Assembly: GCF_020379485.1 (NCBI RefSeq)
Contig: NC_063436.1
Span: forward strand, 26,410,423 to 26,474,422
DNA from: Brassica napus
Lineage: Eukaryota; Streptophyta; Magnoliopsida; Brassicales; Brassicaceae
Direction of reading: 5' to 3'
DNA: 64,000 nt
Below the pieces are notes generated by a model. The model worked only from the letters and a program-made list of their open reading frames with translations, had not been told where the DNA came from and ran no database searches. The translations under genes and the position numbers were made by a program. Shown piece by piece: positions 35,539-47,372 of the stretch (the first letter of the stretch is position 1; every line of letters begins with the position of its first letter).

Positions 35539-37990
35539 CTAGATTTTGACCCGCCCGGGCGGGTATATTTTTTTGTTATATTTTAATTTTAGAAATAAAT
35601 TTTTTATATTTTTATATTGATATTTATCATGAAATTAAATATGGAAAATTTGGAAAATAAAAATGGATTTTTTATTTTGTGATCCAATAAAAATCAGAAA
35701 AGGCCCACGTGACATATCAAGGCTTAAGGCCCAATTTTTGTGTTTTTTTCCGACAAAACACGCAGGTAAACTTGTGTTGTCTTAACCTAATATTATTTTG
35801 TCCGTGGAAAATAAAAAAAAGTGAAAAGACTGAGTAAATGATTCGGTGGTGTTACCACCAGTCAGTAGCATACTCAGATCTTTCCACACTTTACCAACTT
35901 TATACATCCCACCCTTGCTACTAACATTGCTACTCTCAATGTAAACTCCAAACATGAAAGTCTTCACAATCAAAGAAGTAATAGCCTCAGGAAAAGACTC
36001 AACATCTTTTAGCTGTAATTCAATATATGTTCTAGAATTAAATATTTCTATTAATTTAATTATGAACCCAAGTTTTTGCACGAATAGTTTATACTGAAGT
36101 TGAGAAAAAAATATATAACCTCATCAAATGAACCGTTGAGTAAGTCAGCAACATTTTCAGGAACAATTCCGCTTGCAATCCAGTCAAATAGCATTAGGTA
36201 AACAAAAAACAAAAAAAAAAAAATTGGCTTCTCCAGTACCATCTTTCACCCATACATGAATCGTGAACATGTTAACATATTTAAAATTAGTATCTTAGGA
36301 AATAAAAATCATGATAACAACAAAAAACATCTAACAAATAACTTACTTTGGTAAAACTTCGGTGACTTTATGATCACACTTTTCACAGAACCACACATGA
36401 GTTACAATCTCTTTCCCATTTACGATTTTAACTGTTCTTGATATCTGGGTGACTTTTTTTGGCAAGTTTTACATCCAAAATAGTACCATCCCCAATCCTT
36501 GTCAATAGCATAGGTTGTGGCAATGACTCTGCATTGCTCAGTCTACATTTGAAAACCAAAACGTTAGTCTTTTAACAATGGATACTGTTAAAATATATAT
36601 CTAAAACCTGAGTTGATTGACGTAGCTCTGCAATGTCTCTAGTTGGGTATTGCATCCAAGGGTCGCGTCTTATCTCCCTCTCAAGTTTGTCTTGGTTGGA
36701 TTCAATCAATGCCAGTGCATTGGATGCAACATCCCTATTAAATGTGAACCAATACAGTTGTTTTAATTATCAGAACAATCATATATCTATTCTATTAAAA
36801 TTCAATATACCTTTTCAAAAATGCCTCAGTCTCCATTATTGGCGGGTTGACAAAGATTTGAGAAGCATCATATGAGTTTGAAATTTGAATCTCATCTGAC
36901 ATTCACAATGTTAACATAAAACGTGAGTAATATGAAAACTATATAAACATATAATGCTATGTTATGATAAGGGATAATAGGGTTACTTCTATAAGTCCCA
37001 ATTTTCACAAAACGTAGGAGGCATATAACCGAATCTTCACCAGCTGCATCACAGTTAGCTTTAATGCTTTCAGCAAACTTTCCCCACAGACAGCAAGTAA
37101 TCCTACGGCCACTGTCAAAATATATATATGAAAGTATTAATTATAGTGATATGATATAAAAAACAAATCAATGGTTTAACTTACACAAGGTCTGTCAAAC
37201 TGAATTCGATTTTCTTTCTTGGTTTACCCGAGCACTGAACTGTCTCAAGAGCTCCCAAATCAGACACTTGTCCAATAACATCTGCAAGTTACAAAAATTA
37301 AAGATCAAACTATAAAGATATAAATGAAAATTTAATATAACATACATACCAATTAAGATGTTTGGATCTTCCACTCCACTTTGAATAGTTTGGAAATCCA
37401 CCAAACTCAGGAACATGCTGTCGTTTTGGATTGTTGATGGAGTGATATCAGTGCCATAGATGAAATTCATTTTGTATTGATGATTTGTAGGCCTGTAGGA
37501 AACAACAGGGTTATTGATGGAGAAATTTTCAATGTTTCTCCACATTCCAACAACAAGCACATTTGAAAGTTTCCTCGTCAACTTATCAAGGTATGTCTTC
37601 TTACAGGATGCATGAATTTTTGTTCCCTAAAAAAAAGCAAAGACATTCGATCTTAGATATCAGTTTAGTTTAGTGGCAAGAGAAAACAATAATAGATAGG
37701 TTTTCTAAGATGTGAGACTTACATGTGCATCAGACAAAATGATTTCCAATGATTCTCCTGAAAGTTTTGTGTATTGCCTCCAGGTATGGAGCACCTTCAC
37801 TTGTACACGATACTCTGTCATGAAAGGTTTGATGTCAGCCAAAGGAGTGAGTTCCATTATTAAAGGTATTTCTGTAGCGATAAAGTCCGTGAATTTTGAT
37901 TTTAGGAAGTGTGATAAGAATATAAGCTGTAGGAAGGATATATATAACCGCCCTCTGGTGATGGAAACGCTATTTAGTTAAAATCGTGTC
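35539..37990 (-). mobile_element. Helitron 3' part carrying an RPA1-like gene
   Basis: On the minus strand the sequence ends with a perfect 16-bp palindrome (ACCCGCCCGGGCGGGT, plus 35549-35564), then CAAAATCTAG, followed by a host T. This is the canonical Helitron 3' terminus (hairpin, then CTAG next to T). An RPA1-like pseudogene on the same strand lies just inside. Plant Helitrons often carry RPA-like genes in this orientation, which supports the assignment. No Rep/helicase coding sequence is visible and the 5' TC terminus was not located, so the right boundary given is only the end of the RPA-like gene. Confidence 0.55.
35782..37857 (-). pseudogene. RPA1-like OB-fold single-strand DNA-binding protein, decayed
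   Basis: Minus-strand exons can be followed at 37723-37857, 37350-37626, 37185-37281, 36987-37111, 36811-36895, 36608-36734, 36347-36542 and about 36125-36250, plus a last exon at 35782-36013. The start reads MELTPLADIKPFMTEYRVQV, typical of RPA70-like proteins whose tandem OB folds bind single-stranded DNA. LVVGMWRNIENF and SGRRITCCLWGKFAES mark OB folds. YYFGCKTCQKK and WFCEKCDHK give the Cys4 zinc ribbon, and FMFGVYIESSN lies near the end. Two frameshifts at homopolymers (seven A near 36461-36467, a long T run near 36215) and a missing splice acceptor before the eighth exon break the gene. The first six exons are phase-consistent, so decay is recent or partly due to sequencing error. Confidence 0.8.
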
Positions 37991-40033
37991 AAAAATCGAA
38001 ATTATTTTGGCAACAATATAGGAGTCGTGCATATATCTCGGGATAAAGGGTTAGATTTGTTAAAAACGAAATGGATTTGAGAATAATAGTTTTGATTCCT
38101 CGAATGTTCTAGTTTGTTAATTAAATACTCAGAAATTAAATTATCTATTTGTTGCAGAATATATAGGCCTTTATAATAGGAGCTTAATTGGTTGTGGAAT
38201 TAGGTTATGTAAGTCATGAAGAATTCAAAATTGAGATTAGTATGATAGATTTGGTTAGCTGAAAAATAGGAGTTGCCTTGCGGGTATTAACGTAATAAAT
38301 CTATATATACACAAATTTGAATATTTTTAATACGATGTTATTCTTTAAATTCTGGTACACATTCATAATACGTATCCTTAAAAGTAGGATTAAAGTGGTT
38401 ATGGAACAGTTTTGTTTTTTAGATGTCGTTTAGATAAAAGTCATATTAACAGTTACATATTGAAAGATTTGTTTCTTAGATGTCGTGTAAATAAAGTTGA
38501 TAGAAGCAGTTACATATCGTGCATGATTTATTTTTAATTGGACTCAACTATTATCAATGGGGCATGTTCCTGATTTAATAGTATTGATTTATAAAAGTCT
38601 TAAAACCCTACTGGACCGGCTGGGCAAACTGATATAGAGGCTCGCAATCTGGTAATAAATATAAATTAAAGCCCATTATCTGATAAAATTACAATGGAAA
38701 GAATAGTCAAAAACTCGCTTTATAGAGTTTTTTGTCGGTTCCCTTTGGAGATTGCGCTTCTCCCTCGCCTTTAGTCTAGCAGTATCCTAATTGTTTTCTT
38801 GCTCTTTGTTTTAGACCTTGACCAATCTTCTAGAGGAACCAATTTTTTTGCATAGGTATAGTTTATGATGACTTGGCTCTTTAAGGTTGCTCTGTTCCAA
38901 AGAAAGGCATAACTTAGACTGTGGCGTGAGACGTTTTAAGATGCATTGAGTAGACAATAAATTGTTTGAATCCATGATGTAACCGACACAAAGTTCATAC
39001 ATTCAATGCATACCAAATACTTGGTGTAGTTGGAGGACGATTTTCCATATTAGTGAAAAACAATTTATTACACAAGTTGACAGAGAAAGAAGCAGAGTAA
39101 TATACCTACAAGAAAGTTGAGAAACAGCGAGTTTTATGGTTGTCTGTCAAATCCGTATGGATTTATAATACGTACTTATGTTAGTTGAGCTGAACAAACA
39201 AAGACGAAGAGGAAAAAGTTGTTTAGTTATTCATTCGTTTGCTCCTCGTTATCCAACTTAACAGTTGAACATGTTATGTTCCAAGACCGTCTTTTATACA
39301 AAACACAAGATTTAATCCATAACCAGTTTATATGTAACTTATGGAAGTTTTTTTTTTCCTGTAACCTTTCATTTCTAGTATATAGAACATCAGTAACTAT
39401 AATGAAATCAAGAGATAAATCATCTTAAAATAAGATGGAACAACGATTCTAAGAACTCTTGAGCTTTAGTGTTAATGCATGATTTTCAATGTTAATGCAT
39501 GATTTTCAAAATTTAAAATCTTCAAACTAAGAACAGTTAAAAATCAAGGAGACATCATACAAAACATTTAAAAAAGGTTATTTTATATTGTCACAATACA
39601 CTACAGTGTCTGGTCAAAAAGATGATAAATAAATACATTGTTTTGTCAAAAATGATGAATTCAATAATACTAGTAAAATAAATTATTGGATTCTGAATTA
39701 ATTGTTGGGGGAACACGTGAGTAGAGGGTGCGTAGGGTCAAAAAACATGGCAGAGGAGCGGACCACACGAAGTAAGTAGGAGTGTGTTCTGTTGGTTTTC
39801 GTCACGAAAGCCAAAGAACACTCTTCAAACTGAAATCGCCGAACGAATCTTAAATGAAGCAAAAAAATCTTTCTTCTTTTTTTTTTCTCTCTCTCTCTCT
39901 CTCCTTCTCACTGGTTGGCTCTCTGCCCCAAGGCGCCACCTTTCTCTGCAAAAATCACTGCTTCCTCCTACCCCTAACATATGTCTTCTCCCTTCTCCAT
40001 CTCTATCCACACACCTCTTTTTATTTATTTATT
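37991..40033. other. Intergenic DNA; right part is CT-rich leader-like sequence
   Basis: No gene is seen. At 39474-39510 a 20-bp word (TGTTAATGCATGATTTTCAA) is tandemly repeated twice. From about 39870 the sequence is pyrimidine-rich with a CT microsatellite (39884-39905). It ends in TTTATTTATTTATT, which is duplicated on the far side of the foldback element, so this CT-rich stretch was probably contiguous with the upstream region of the STICHEL-like gene before insertion. Confidence 0.4.
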
Positions 40034-40293
40034 GGGAATTCGGCCAAAAAAAACCTCAACTTTGCACGAATTACCAAAAGAAACATAAACTTTTGGGCTG
40101 GCCAAAAAAACACCAAACTTTCATTGACTTTAAAATTAATTAACAATGTTTTCGCTGACTTGCCAATTTAGCACGCCGTCAACAAATTTAACAGAAATAT
40201 TTGACGTCGTTTATTGTTGGCGTTAAGTGAAACGACGTCGTTTTCAAATGAGATGAAACGACGTCGTTTTACATGTTTTGAAATTAAAAATAT

Positions 40294-40364
40294 GTAGACC
40301 CCTGGATTCGAACCCAGATTGGTTGGTCAAATGGCAAGGTATTTTACCACTGGACTACTGGCAC
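40294..40364 (-). tRNA. tRNA-Gly(GCC)-like sequence in left arm, degenerate
   Basis: On the minus strand it reads GTGCCAGTAGTCCAGTGGTA and ends AGGGGTCTAC. It has an A box (TAGTCCAGTGG), a B box (GGTTCGAATCC) and a possible GCC anticodon in CTTGCCATT, resembling glycine tRNA. Only the outer two or three acceptor pairs form and the T-arm stem is off register, so it is probably not a working tRNA. It could still recruit RNA polymerase III. Confidence 0.4.
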
Positions 40365-41259
40365 TTTTAATGTACTTACTAACATGTTTACTTTTATTAG
40401 GTACATATTAAATATAAAAAATTCTCTAAAAACTTAATAAGATCTTTAAATTCCAAAAAAAATTAAAAAATAAAGAAGATTTTTTATAAAATTAATTTTG
40501 AAATTAAAATTGAAAGTAAATTTTATTTTTCTTTTTAAAAAATAAAAACTCTTCCAAAATTTTCTAAAAAATTAAAACGATCTTTAAATTCCAAAAAAAT
40601 AAAAAAATAAAGAATTTTTTTATAAAATTAATTTTGAAATTAAAATTGAAAATAAAATTTTATTTTTCTTTTAAAAAAAATAAATTTTATTTTTCTTAAA
40701 AAAAGAAAAAAATCTTCCAAAATTTTCATAAAATTAATTTTGAATTAAAAATAAAATATTTTTTTCTTTAAAAAATCAAATAATTTCCAAAATTTTCATT
40801 TTAAAAAAAAAATCCAATTTTTTAAAAAATTATAATAAAATGCAAAAAATTAAAGTTACAATTATCAACTTTTTATGTGTGTATAATTAATTTCAACTTT
40901 TAGCAAATGTATTAAAAAATTGAAAATTTAGGAAGATTTTTTTTTTTGAAAATAAAAAATAAAATTTTATTTTCTATTTTAATTTCAAAATTAATTTTAT
41001 AAAAAAATTCTTTATTTTTTCAGTTTTTTGGAATTTTAAAGATCTTTTTAAGTTTTTAGAAAATTTTGGAAGAGTCTTATTTTTTAAAAAGAAAAATAAA
41101 ATTTTATTTTTAATTTTAATTTCTAAATTAATTTTATAAAAATCTTCTTTATTTTTTTAATTTTTTTTGGAATTTTAAAGATCTTATTAAGTTTTTAGAG
41201 AATTTTTTATATTTAATATGTACCTAATAAAAGTAAACATGTTAGTAAGTACATTAAAA

Positions 41260-41330
41260 GTGCCAGTAGTCCAGTGGTAAAATACCTTGCCATTTGACCA
41301 ACCAATCTGGGTTCGAATCCAGGGGTCTAC
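41260..41330 (+). tRNA. tRNA-Gly(GCC)-like sequence in right arm, degenerate
   Basis: This is the mirror copy of 40294-40364, identical over 71 bases, with the same intact A and B boxes and the same defective acceptor pairing. The two copies are transcribed, if at all, outward from the element centre. Confidence 0.4.
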
Positions 41331-41604
41331 ATATTTTTAATTTCAAAACATGTAAAACGACGTCGTTTCATCTCATTTGAAAACGACGTCGTTTCACTTA
41401 ACGCTAACAATAAACGACGTCAAATATTTCTGTTAAATTTGTTGACGGCGTGCTAAATTGGCAAGTCAGCGAAAACATTGTTAATTAATTCTAAAGTCAA
41501 TGAAAATTTAGTGTTTTTTTGGTCAGCCCAAAAATTCATGTTTTTTTTGGCAATTCGTGCAAAATTGAGGTTTTTTTTGGCCGAATTCTCTTTATTTATT
41601 TATT

Positions 41605-42101
41605 ATCACCCCTCTCTCTCAGCATCACTCTTATTTACCATTCTGCCACCAACTTCTTCTTCACCATCTTCCAAGTGGTTTTAGGGTTTTGGATTCTCCA
41701 CATTGTACTCCACTCCGTTCAATACACATTGGTAATCACAAATCTTGACGTTTGGAGTTTTCAGTTTGTCGTTTATTTAGTTGATAACCTTATTAAATCA
41801 TTCAAAGTTTTGTTTTTTTTTTAACATAGGGTCTCTGTTTTTTGAGCTCTGTGACTGTTTATATTTAATATTTTTCTCCCATCTGTTTTTGTGTTTGCTA
41901 CATTTTCATCGTTTAGCTAGCTTCTACTTGTTTGTTTGGGTTTGACCCTATGGTTTTTTGCTCTTTCTCGGCTTCAATGTTGCAGAAAGTCACTAACTTT
42001 ACAGTCTTTATCAGGCAACAGATGATGAGTTTCTAATCTTGAAGTTTCACAGGAGAGAGAGAGAGAGAGAGAGAGCTTGTGTCTGAGTTTGGGATTGGAA
42101 A
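41605..42101 (+). promoter_or_regulatory. 5' leader region of the STICHEL-like gene with probable leader intron
   Basis: CT-rich sequence is followed by a possible leader intron from GTAATC (41731) to TTGCAG (about 41985), then a GA repeat (42053-42074) and the ATG at 42102. The splice sites are read by eye only. The foldback element lies directly upstream. Confidence 0.4.
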
Positions 42102-45100
42102 ATGGGGGAAGTAAGGAGGCATTCGTTAGATGTACCCATCACAAGAACGCTTGTGGCTCTTCGTAGGGTTCGGTCGCTGAGAGATCCATGTACCAACTCA
42201 ATGAGCAAGTTTGCTTCTTTGCTAGAAAACGTCAAATGGGAAACCGCTTCAAACAACGGGATCTCGCTTCAGTTTCTGAACGATGGTGGTTCTTGCAAGG
42301 CTGATGATGATGCTGCTCATGTGGGTTTGGTTCCTTACGAATCATACTCGATCATGGAAGAGCTAGAGAACGGTTGCGATCTTCACAAGCTGAGCAACAG
42401 GGTGCTAAAGGGGGAAGGAGACGCTTGCTCGCCTTCAAGTGAAAGATCTTGTGCTGTTAAAGGTAGAGAGTTAGCATGTAATGTGCCAACCCATTACTCC
42501 ACAAAGTTAGCTAGCTCGGTTGGTGAATACGGTAGCCATGTAGGTAGTCCAATGACCTCAACAAACCATAGCTATGGTCTAGATGAAGATGTTGAATGTA
42601 ACCGTGGCTGTGGAATAGCCTCTTGCTGGTCAAGAACTCCGAGGTACAGAGGATCATCAAACCAGTCCTCTGATGTGGAAGAGTATCCTTTACTATCCAG
42701 CAATCCGGAGAGTAACGCTGTGACACCGAGGAGTAATCACGAGACTGTGTCAAGAAGTCTAAGTCAGAAGTTTAGACCAAAGTCTTTCGATGAGTTAGTC
42801 GGACAAGAAGTTGTAGTGAAGTGTCTGTTGAGCACTATTTTAAGAGGAAGGATCACTTCTCTTTACCTCTTCCACGGTCCTCGCGGGACAGGCAAAACTT
42901 CAACCTCTAAGATATTCGCTGCTGCTTTGAACTGCCTTTCGCAGGCAGCTCGTAGCAGACCGTGCGGCTCGTGTAGTGAATGCACTTCATCGAGAAGAAG
43001 CATGGTCGTGAAGGAGATAGACTCAGCTAAACTAAACCGGCCTAGCTACCTCAGGTCTCTCATCAAAAGCGCTGCTCTCCCTCCTGTTTCGTCTAGATTC
43101 AAGGTGTTCATCGTCGACGAGTGTCAGTTACTAAGTCAAGAGACTTGGGGTACGCTCTTGAACAGTTTGGATAGTTTCTCTCAGCATTCTGTTTTTATTC
43201 TGGTTACGTCTGAGCTAGAGAAGCTGCCGCGCAACGTTCTCTCAAGGTCTCAGAAGTATCATTTCTCCAAAGTGTGTGACGCGGATGTAGCTAGTAAGCT
43301 GGGGAAGATTTGTGTGGAGGAAGGGATTGAGTTTGATCAGGGTGCGGTTGACTTCATTGCTTCTAAATCTGATGGTTCGCTTAGGGATGCTGAGATAATG
43401 CTTGATCAGTTGAGTTTGCTTGGTAAAAGGATAACTACTTCTTTGGCCTACAAGCTTGTAAGTTTATAACACATCTTTCATTTAGATTATTAATCATCAT
43501 TGTCTTGAGAATATATGATAGCTGAGTTGTTTTGATCTACAGATTGGAGTTGTTTCTGATGATGAGTTGCTTGATCTTCTTGATCTTGCACTGTCTTCTG
43601 ATACTTCAAACACGGTTATAAGGGCGAGGGAGCTTATGAGATCCAAAATAGATCCAATGCAGCTTATTTCACAGCTGGCTAATGTGATTATGGATACTAT
43701 TGCTGGAAAGTCTCAAGAGAATAGTTCAGCAACCAGACTTCGGTTTCTTACAAGGCATACCTGTAAGCACACCCTAATGATTAACTTCAGTAATGGTTTC
43801 AAATTAAACAAGTCTGAACACTTTGTGTTATATTATACAGCTGAAGAAGAGATTCAAAAATTGAGTAATGCATTGAAGATACTATCTGACGCTGAGAAAC
43901 ACTTGAGAGCATCCAAAAACCAGACAACCTGGCTCACTGTTGCACTGCTGCAACTTAGCAACTCCGACTCGTCTTCTTACGCAGCAAATGAAAATGGATT
44001 GTCTCTAAGAAGCCAAGGAAGCAAAGGTATTTGACTTATATGGTCTTTTCATTATTTCATTGCTAACTATATAACTGACCTTGGTCCTGTATCTAGATGG
44101 TGACCTCTCAAGCACATCATCGGAGTGTCCTGGTGATGTGGTTAAACAAACCGAGGAGTGTCAAGATGTAAACTGTAATGAAACAGTTGAAACTGTGTGG
44201 AAAACGGTCACAGAGTTGTGCTGTTCAGATTCACTAAGGAGATTCTTGTGGAAACGAGGGAGGTTAACTTCACTTACTATTGACAAAGGTAACTTACTTT
44301 TTTTTTCAAGATATGATTCTTGAAAGTATCTTTCTGATAACAAAATCCATTATTTGTTTTCAGGTTCAAGTGTGGCAATAGCAGAACTAGAATTCTACAC
44401 ACCTCAACATGTAACAAGAGCTGAGAAATCATGGAAAATGATTGCAGACTCATTCCAAACCGTGTTAGGATGCAATGTTGAGATTCGAATGAATCTTGTT
44501 ATCTCTGAGTGTTCTCCACCAAAGAGTGCTAGAGCAGCAGGAAGGCTTTTCTCTGGACTTTTCAGCTGCTCTCGTAGAATGCTACACAAGTCTACTTATC
44601 TGACTACTATAAACGACTCTGATCATTCACCTGAAGTTACAAATTCTCTGAGAAGTTGCCAAGGAAATGTCTTGAGGGCTCGAAGTGTACGTTCTTCAGC
44701 CAATGCATCGTCGCGGATGAGCAGTGCAAGTGATCAAGGCGATGTATATTCTGTTATGTGTACTCCACATATGCCTCAAGATGACAAAAGGTAAATGATG
44801 ATATAGATTATTTCAATGTTGAGTTGTTTTGTGACTTGGATAGCTACTGAACGATACCCTGACTCTGAATTTGTGCAGGCCAGGAGATGACACTGATGTT
44901 TTGTGTTGGAGGAGGACTCCACTAGGCAAGGTAAACATATACATACTAGTCCTAAGAATTCGGTTTGGTTTGGTTCTTTTGTTTCCTGTCTAGTGAAGAG
45001 TTGGTCTGAGCTAGAACCGGAAAGTTTAATTGGTTCATTGATGTCTTGTAGGGTCAGGGAGAGACACCGAACAACAAGAGCTCAAGGCTTATTGGCAGAG

Positions 45101-45126
45101 TTCTTCCCTGCACTGCAGCTGGTTAA
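42102..45126 (+). CDS. STICHEL-like AAA protein with DNA polymerase III gamma/tau domain
   Basis: Seven coding exons (42102-43457, 43543-43762, 43841-44026, 44097-44288, 44364-44790, 44879-44930, 45052-45126) join in phase to 835 residues. The AAA core matches bacterial clamp-loader gamma/tau subunits. It has KFRPKSFDELVGQ before a Walker A GPRGTGKT (about 259-266), a zinc module with Cys-x2-Cys-x2-Cys (CGSCSEC, about 288-294), Walker B VFIVDECQ (about 335-342), and LVTSELEKLP as sensor 1 region. In plants this family includes STICHEL, which controls trichome branching, through an unknown mechanism. The last exon ends SSRLIGRVLPCTAAG; the same frame is preserved in a duplicated fragment at 55618-55692, supporting this choice over another open frame. 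By position it corresponds to At4g24790. Confidence 0.92.
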
Positions 45127-45435
45127 GTGAGCTTGATGACGCTCCCATTTTGTGGAACCATTAAGCTTAGCAAAAATTCATGAAGACATTGCATAATGTG
45201 TTTCAAGACCATATATTAGATTAGCATATATACTAATCAATCATCAAAGGACATGAATCATTTTAGCCTCTAATTTAAACACTTTATTCCCTGAGCTCAG
45301 ATGCTGATATAGCCAATTAGTAAAATCGTAAGTGGCTATAATGTTCACACTATGAGGTCTAATCATAATTTAACAAATGTTCTCTGCACTCAAACTTCAA
45401 GTGTATACCATCCTTAATTCATCAAGCGGCTTGTT

Positions 45436-45975
45436 TCTGTATCCATGGACAGACGACAAAGAGAAGGAAATGGCCTCGGTGTTACTTTCTGCGTTGTATG
45501 CTGAATGTCATCAACCTGAACCACATAAGAGATGGATTCGTAATGCTGCTAGAGTCAGCTGATGACTTTGTGGTGGATACACCTGACACTGTCGATGTTC
45601 TCGCTTTGTTCCTTGCACGTGTTGTTGTTGATGACATCCTTCCTCAAGATTTTCTCCCAACGGCAACCAGGACACTTCAAGTATCTTCAATAGGTTATCA
45701 GGTTGTTCAAACGGTCAAGAAAAGCTATCTATCAGCTGCACACCATGCGAAGCTAGTTGATAGAAATGGGGTGGAATGATTCGAAATTACTTCCGTTGAG
45801 TAAATCAAGAAAAATATCGCTAGGAATATATAGAGATTGGAGACATTTATGAGGTGTATCGCTGTGCATCAGGGAGCTGGGCGTGTTTTTCTTTCATCTC
45901 GAGGTTGTGAAGATGAGTTTAATTACATGAAAAGGTCACACAGCAGAGCCACTTGTGTCGAATCTGCTTAGATTT
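45436..45975 (+). pseudogene. MA3-domain protein relic (ECIP1/MRF-like)
   Basis: The plus strand encodes part of an MA3 domain: DDKEKEMASVLLSALYA, then after a frameshift IRDGFVMLLESADDFVVDTP, VDVLALFLARVVVDDILPQD and SYLSAAHHAKLVDR. Beyond a stop at 45777, further family-like sequence continues in another frame (CIRELGVFFFHLEVVKMSL). MA3 domains bind eIF4A-type helicases. The intact Arabidopsis neighbour of At4g24790 is At4g24800, a roughly 700-residue protein with four MA3 domains, so this is most likely the remains of that ortholog at its original place. Only about 130 to 170 codons survive. Confidence 0.85.
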
Positions 45976-45990
45976 TGATTTTACCAGGAG

Positions 45991-46137
45991 GGGGTACAAT
46001 GATAAACTCGTAAATATTGAGTTAATTTGTAAAATGTCTTACACGTCATAGACCGAGACCCGACGCAAAGGGGTACAGTGATAAATTCGTAAATACTGAG
46101 CGTAAAAGGTCTTACACGTCATAGACCCAACGCAAGT
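45991..46137. repeat. Two degenerate tandem copies of a 79-bp unit
   Basis: GGGGTACAATGATAAACTCG... and GGGGTACAGTGATAAATTCG..., each ending TCTTACACGTCATAGACC with a following CGACGCAA or AACGCAA, lie in tandem. Confidence 0.7.
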
Positions 46138-47372
46138 AGAATTCAATAACTATGTGGAACATGCAAAGAAGAATGGTTAGGTCTCGTTCTCGTTTGTAAC
46201 AATGTACTAGATTTGAACTCGCACATCTGTGCAGATATACTTTTATTTTTAAAATAACATTTTAAATATAAAGTAAGCTATAAAAATATATATTTAATAT
46301 CAATTTTTATGTATATAATATTATTTTGAAAATTTTATATTTGTTGAAATTTGTTTTTAATGAAATTGTACAAATCATATATTAATGTAGTATTTTTGTT
46401 TAATTATTTAAAAATGCAACACTATATTAATAGTTTAATTTTAAATATTAGTTTTATATGAATTAATACAAATTTTATTAAATTTTTTGGTTCGGAAAAT
46501 TTTTATTCTCGAAATGTTTGTGTGTGACTAAATGAAATTATTTAATATTATAGTCTTACAATATTATCTTATTGAATATATTATACTTCAGCTTGGTGTT
46601 TTTATTTATACTATAAAAATCAAACATAAAATGTTACAGCCAATAAAATATTATTTATTTTGTTTTATATAAAAAGTTAATATGATAATTTAAAAAGAAT
46701 TGGGTTATACTATTTAATTTTAAATTTAATTACCAAATATATATATAAAACATGGTCTAGATTAAACATGATAAACAATCAAACGATAATTGCCTAACGA
46801 AATATATATATCTTGTCTTAGATATGCTATTGTTTAAATATATATTGTTTTTGTTATGAAAATATCACATATGAGTATATTTAGGTATTTAGGATGTTTA
46901 GTTAAGTTTTTAATGAATCTGATGTTGTATGGTAGAGAAAAAGTACGATGATATATTAATAGATAACCTAGCATAATGAATAGGCGTATCCATCCTGTAA
47001 ACATTTGTTTTCTTGAGGATCACCTAACGTTGGGGTTTTCTTGTTAACACAAGCGGAAACATTGGAATTGACATCCTTAAAGATTTTATCAGCAGGTGAA
47101 CGTTTGTTTGACTCATGCATTTTGTTGATTCTCCCTATTGGAACAATTTTTCTCTACCATTTTCGTTGTATGTTGTATATGACTAGCTACTCGAATGGGG
47201 AAAAAAAATCCACTTGTAAGAAAACCAACTAGAGTCAAAAGAGACAAGAGAACCAGACTGGTATTGATCTCGAATATCGTTTCTCAGACCTTAGGATTCT
47301 ACCGTCTGAGTTTTCCAAGTTGCAATTCTGAAGGAAAAGCGAAGAAACAGAAACATGTGATGACATACATGC
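46138..47372. other. AT-rich spacer and RPN7 3' UTR
   Basis: Very AT-rich (46240-46980) without genes. The right end is the 3' UTR of the minus-strand RPN7. Confidence 0.45.

Larger units (their letters stand above)
40034..41590. mobile_element. Foldback / long-TIR element (1,557 bp), MULE-like
   Basis: The whole element is a long inverted repeat centred at about 40812: arms begin GGGAATTCGGCC (40034) and, reversed, GAGAATTCGGCC (41590), and paired positions sum to a constant along the arms. It is flanked by TTTATTTATTTATT on both sides (40020-40033, 41591-41604), a likely target duplication whose exact length is obscured by its own repetitiveness. Each arm holds ACGACGTCGT palindromes, a 71-bp tRNA-like sequence and an A/T-only inner part. 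Long terminal repeats filling the whole element and a duplication of about 9 bp or more fit Mutator-like or Foldback elements. There is no coding capacity. Confidence 0.85.

Noticed and set aside
39854..40171. 105-codon frame crossing the left edge of the foldback element
   Set aside because: It spans a CT microsatellite and the transposon boundary; it has no conserved content.
45052..45170. Alternative last-exon frame in the STICHEL-like gene reading SGRDTEQQELKAYWQ
   Set aside because: It needs a splice phase that the AG acceptor does not give, and the duplicated copy preserves the length and stop of the other frame, SSRLIGRVLP.
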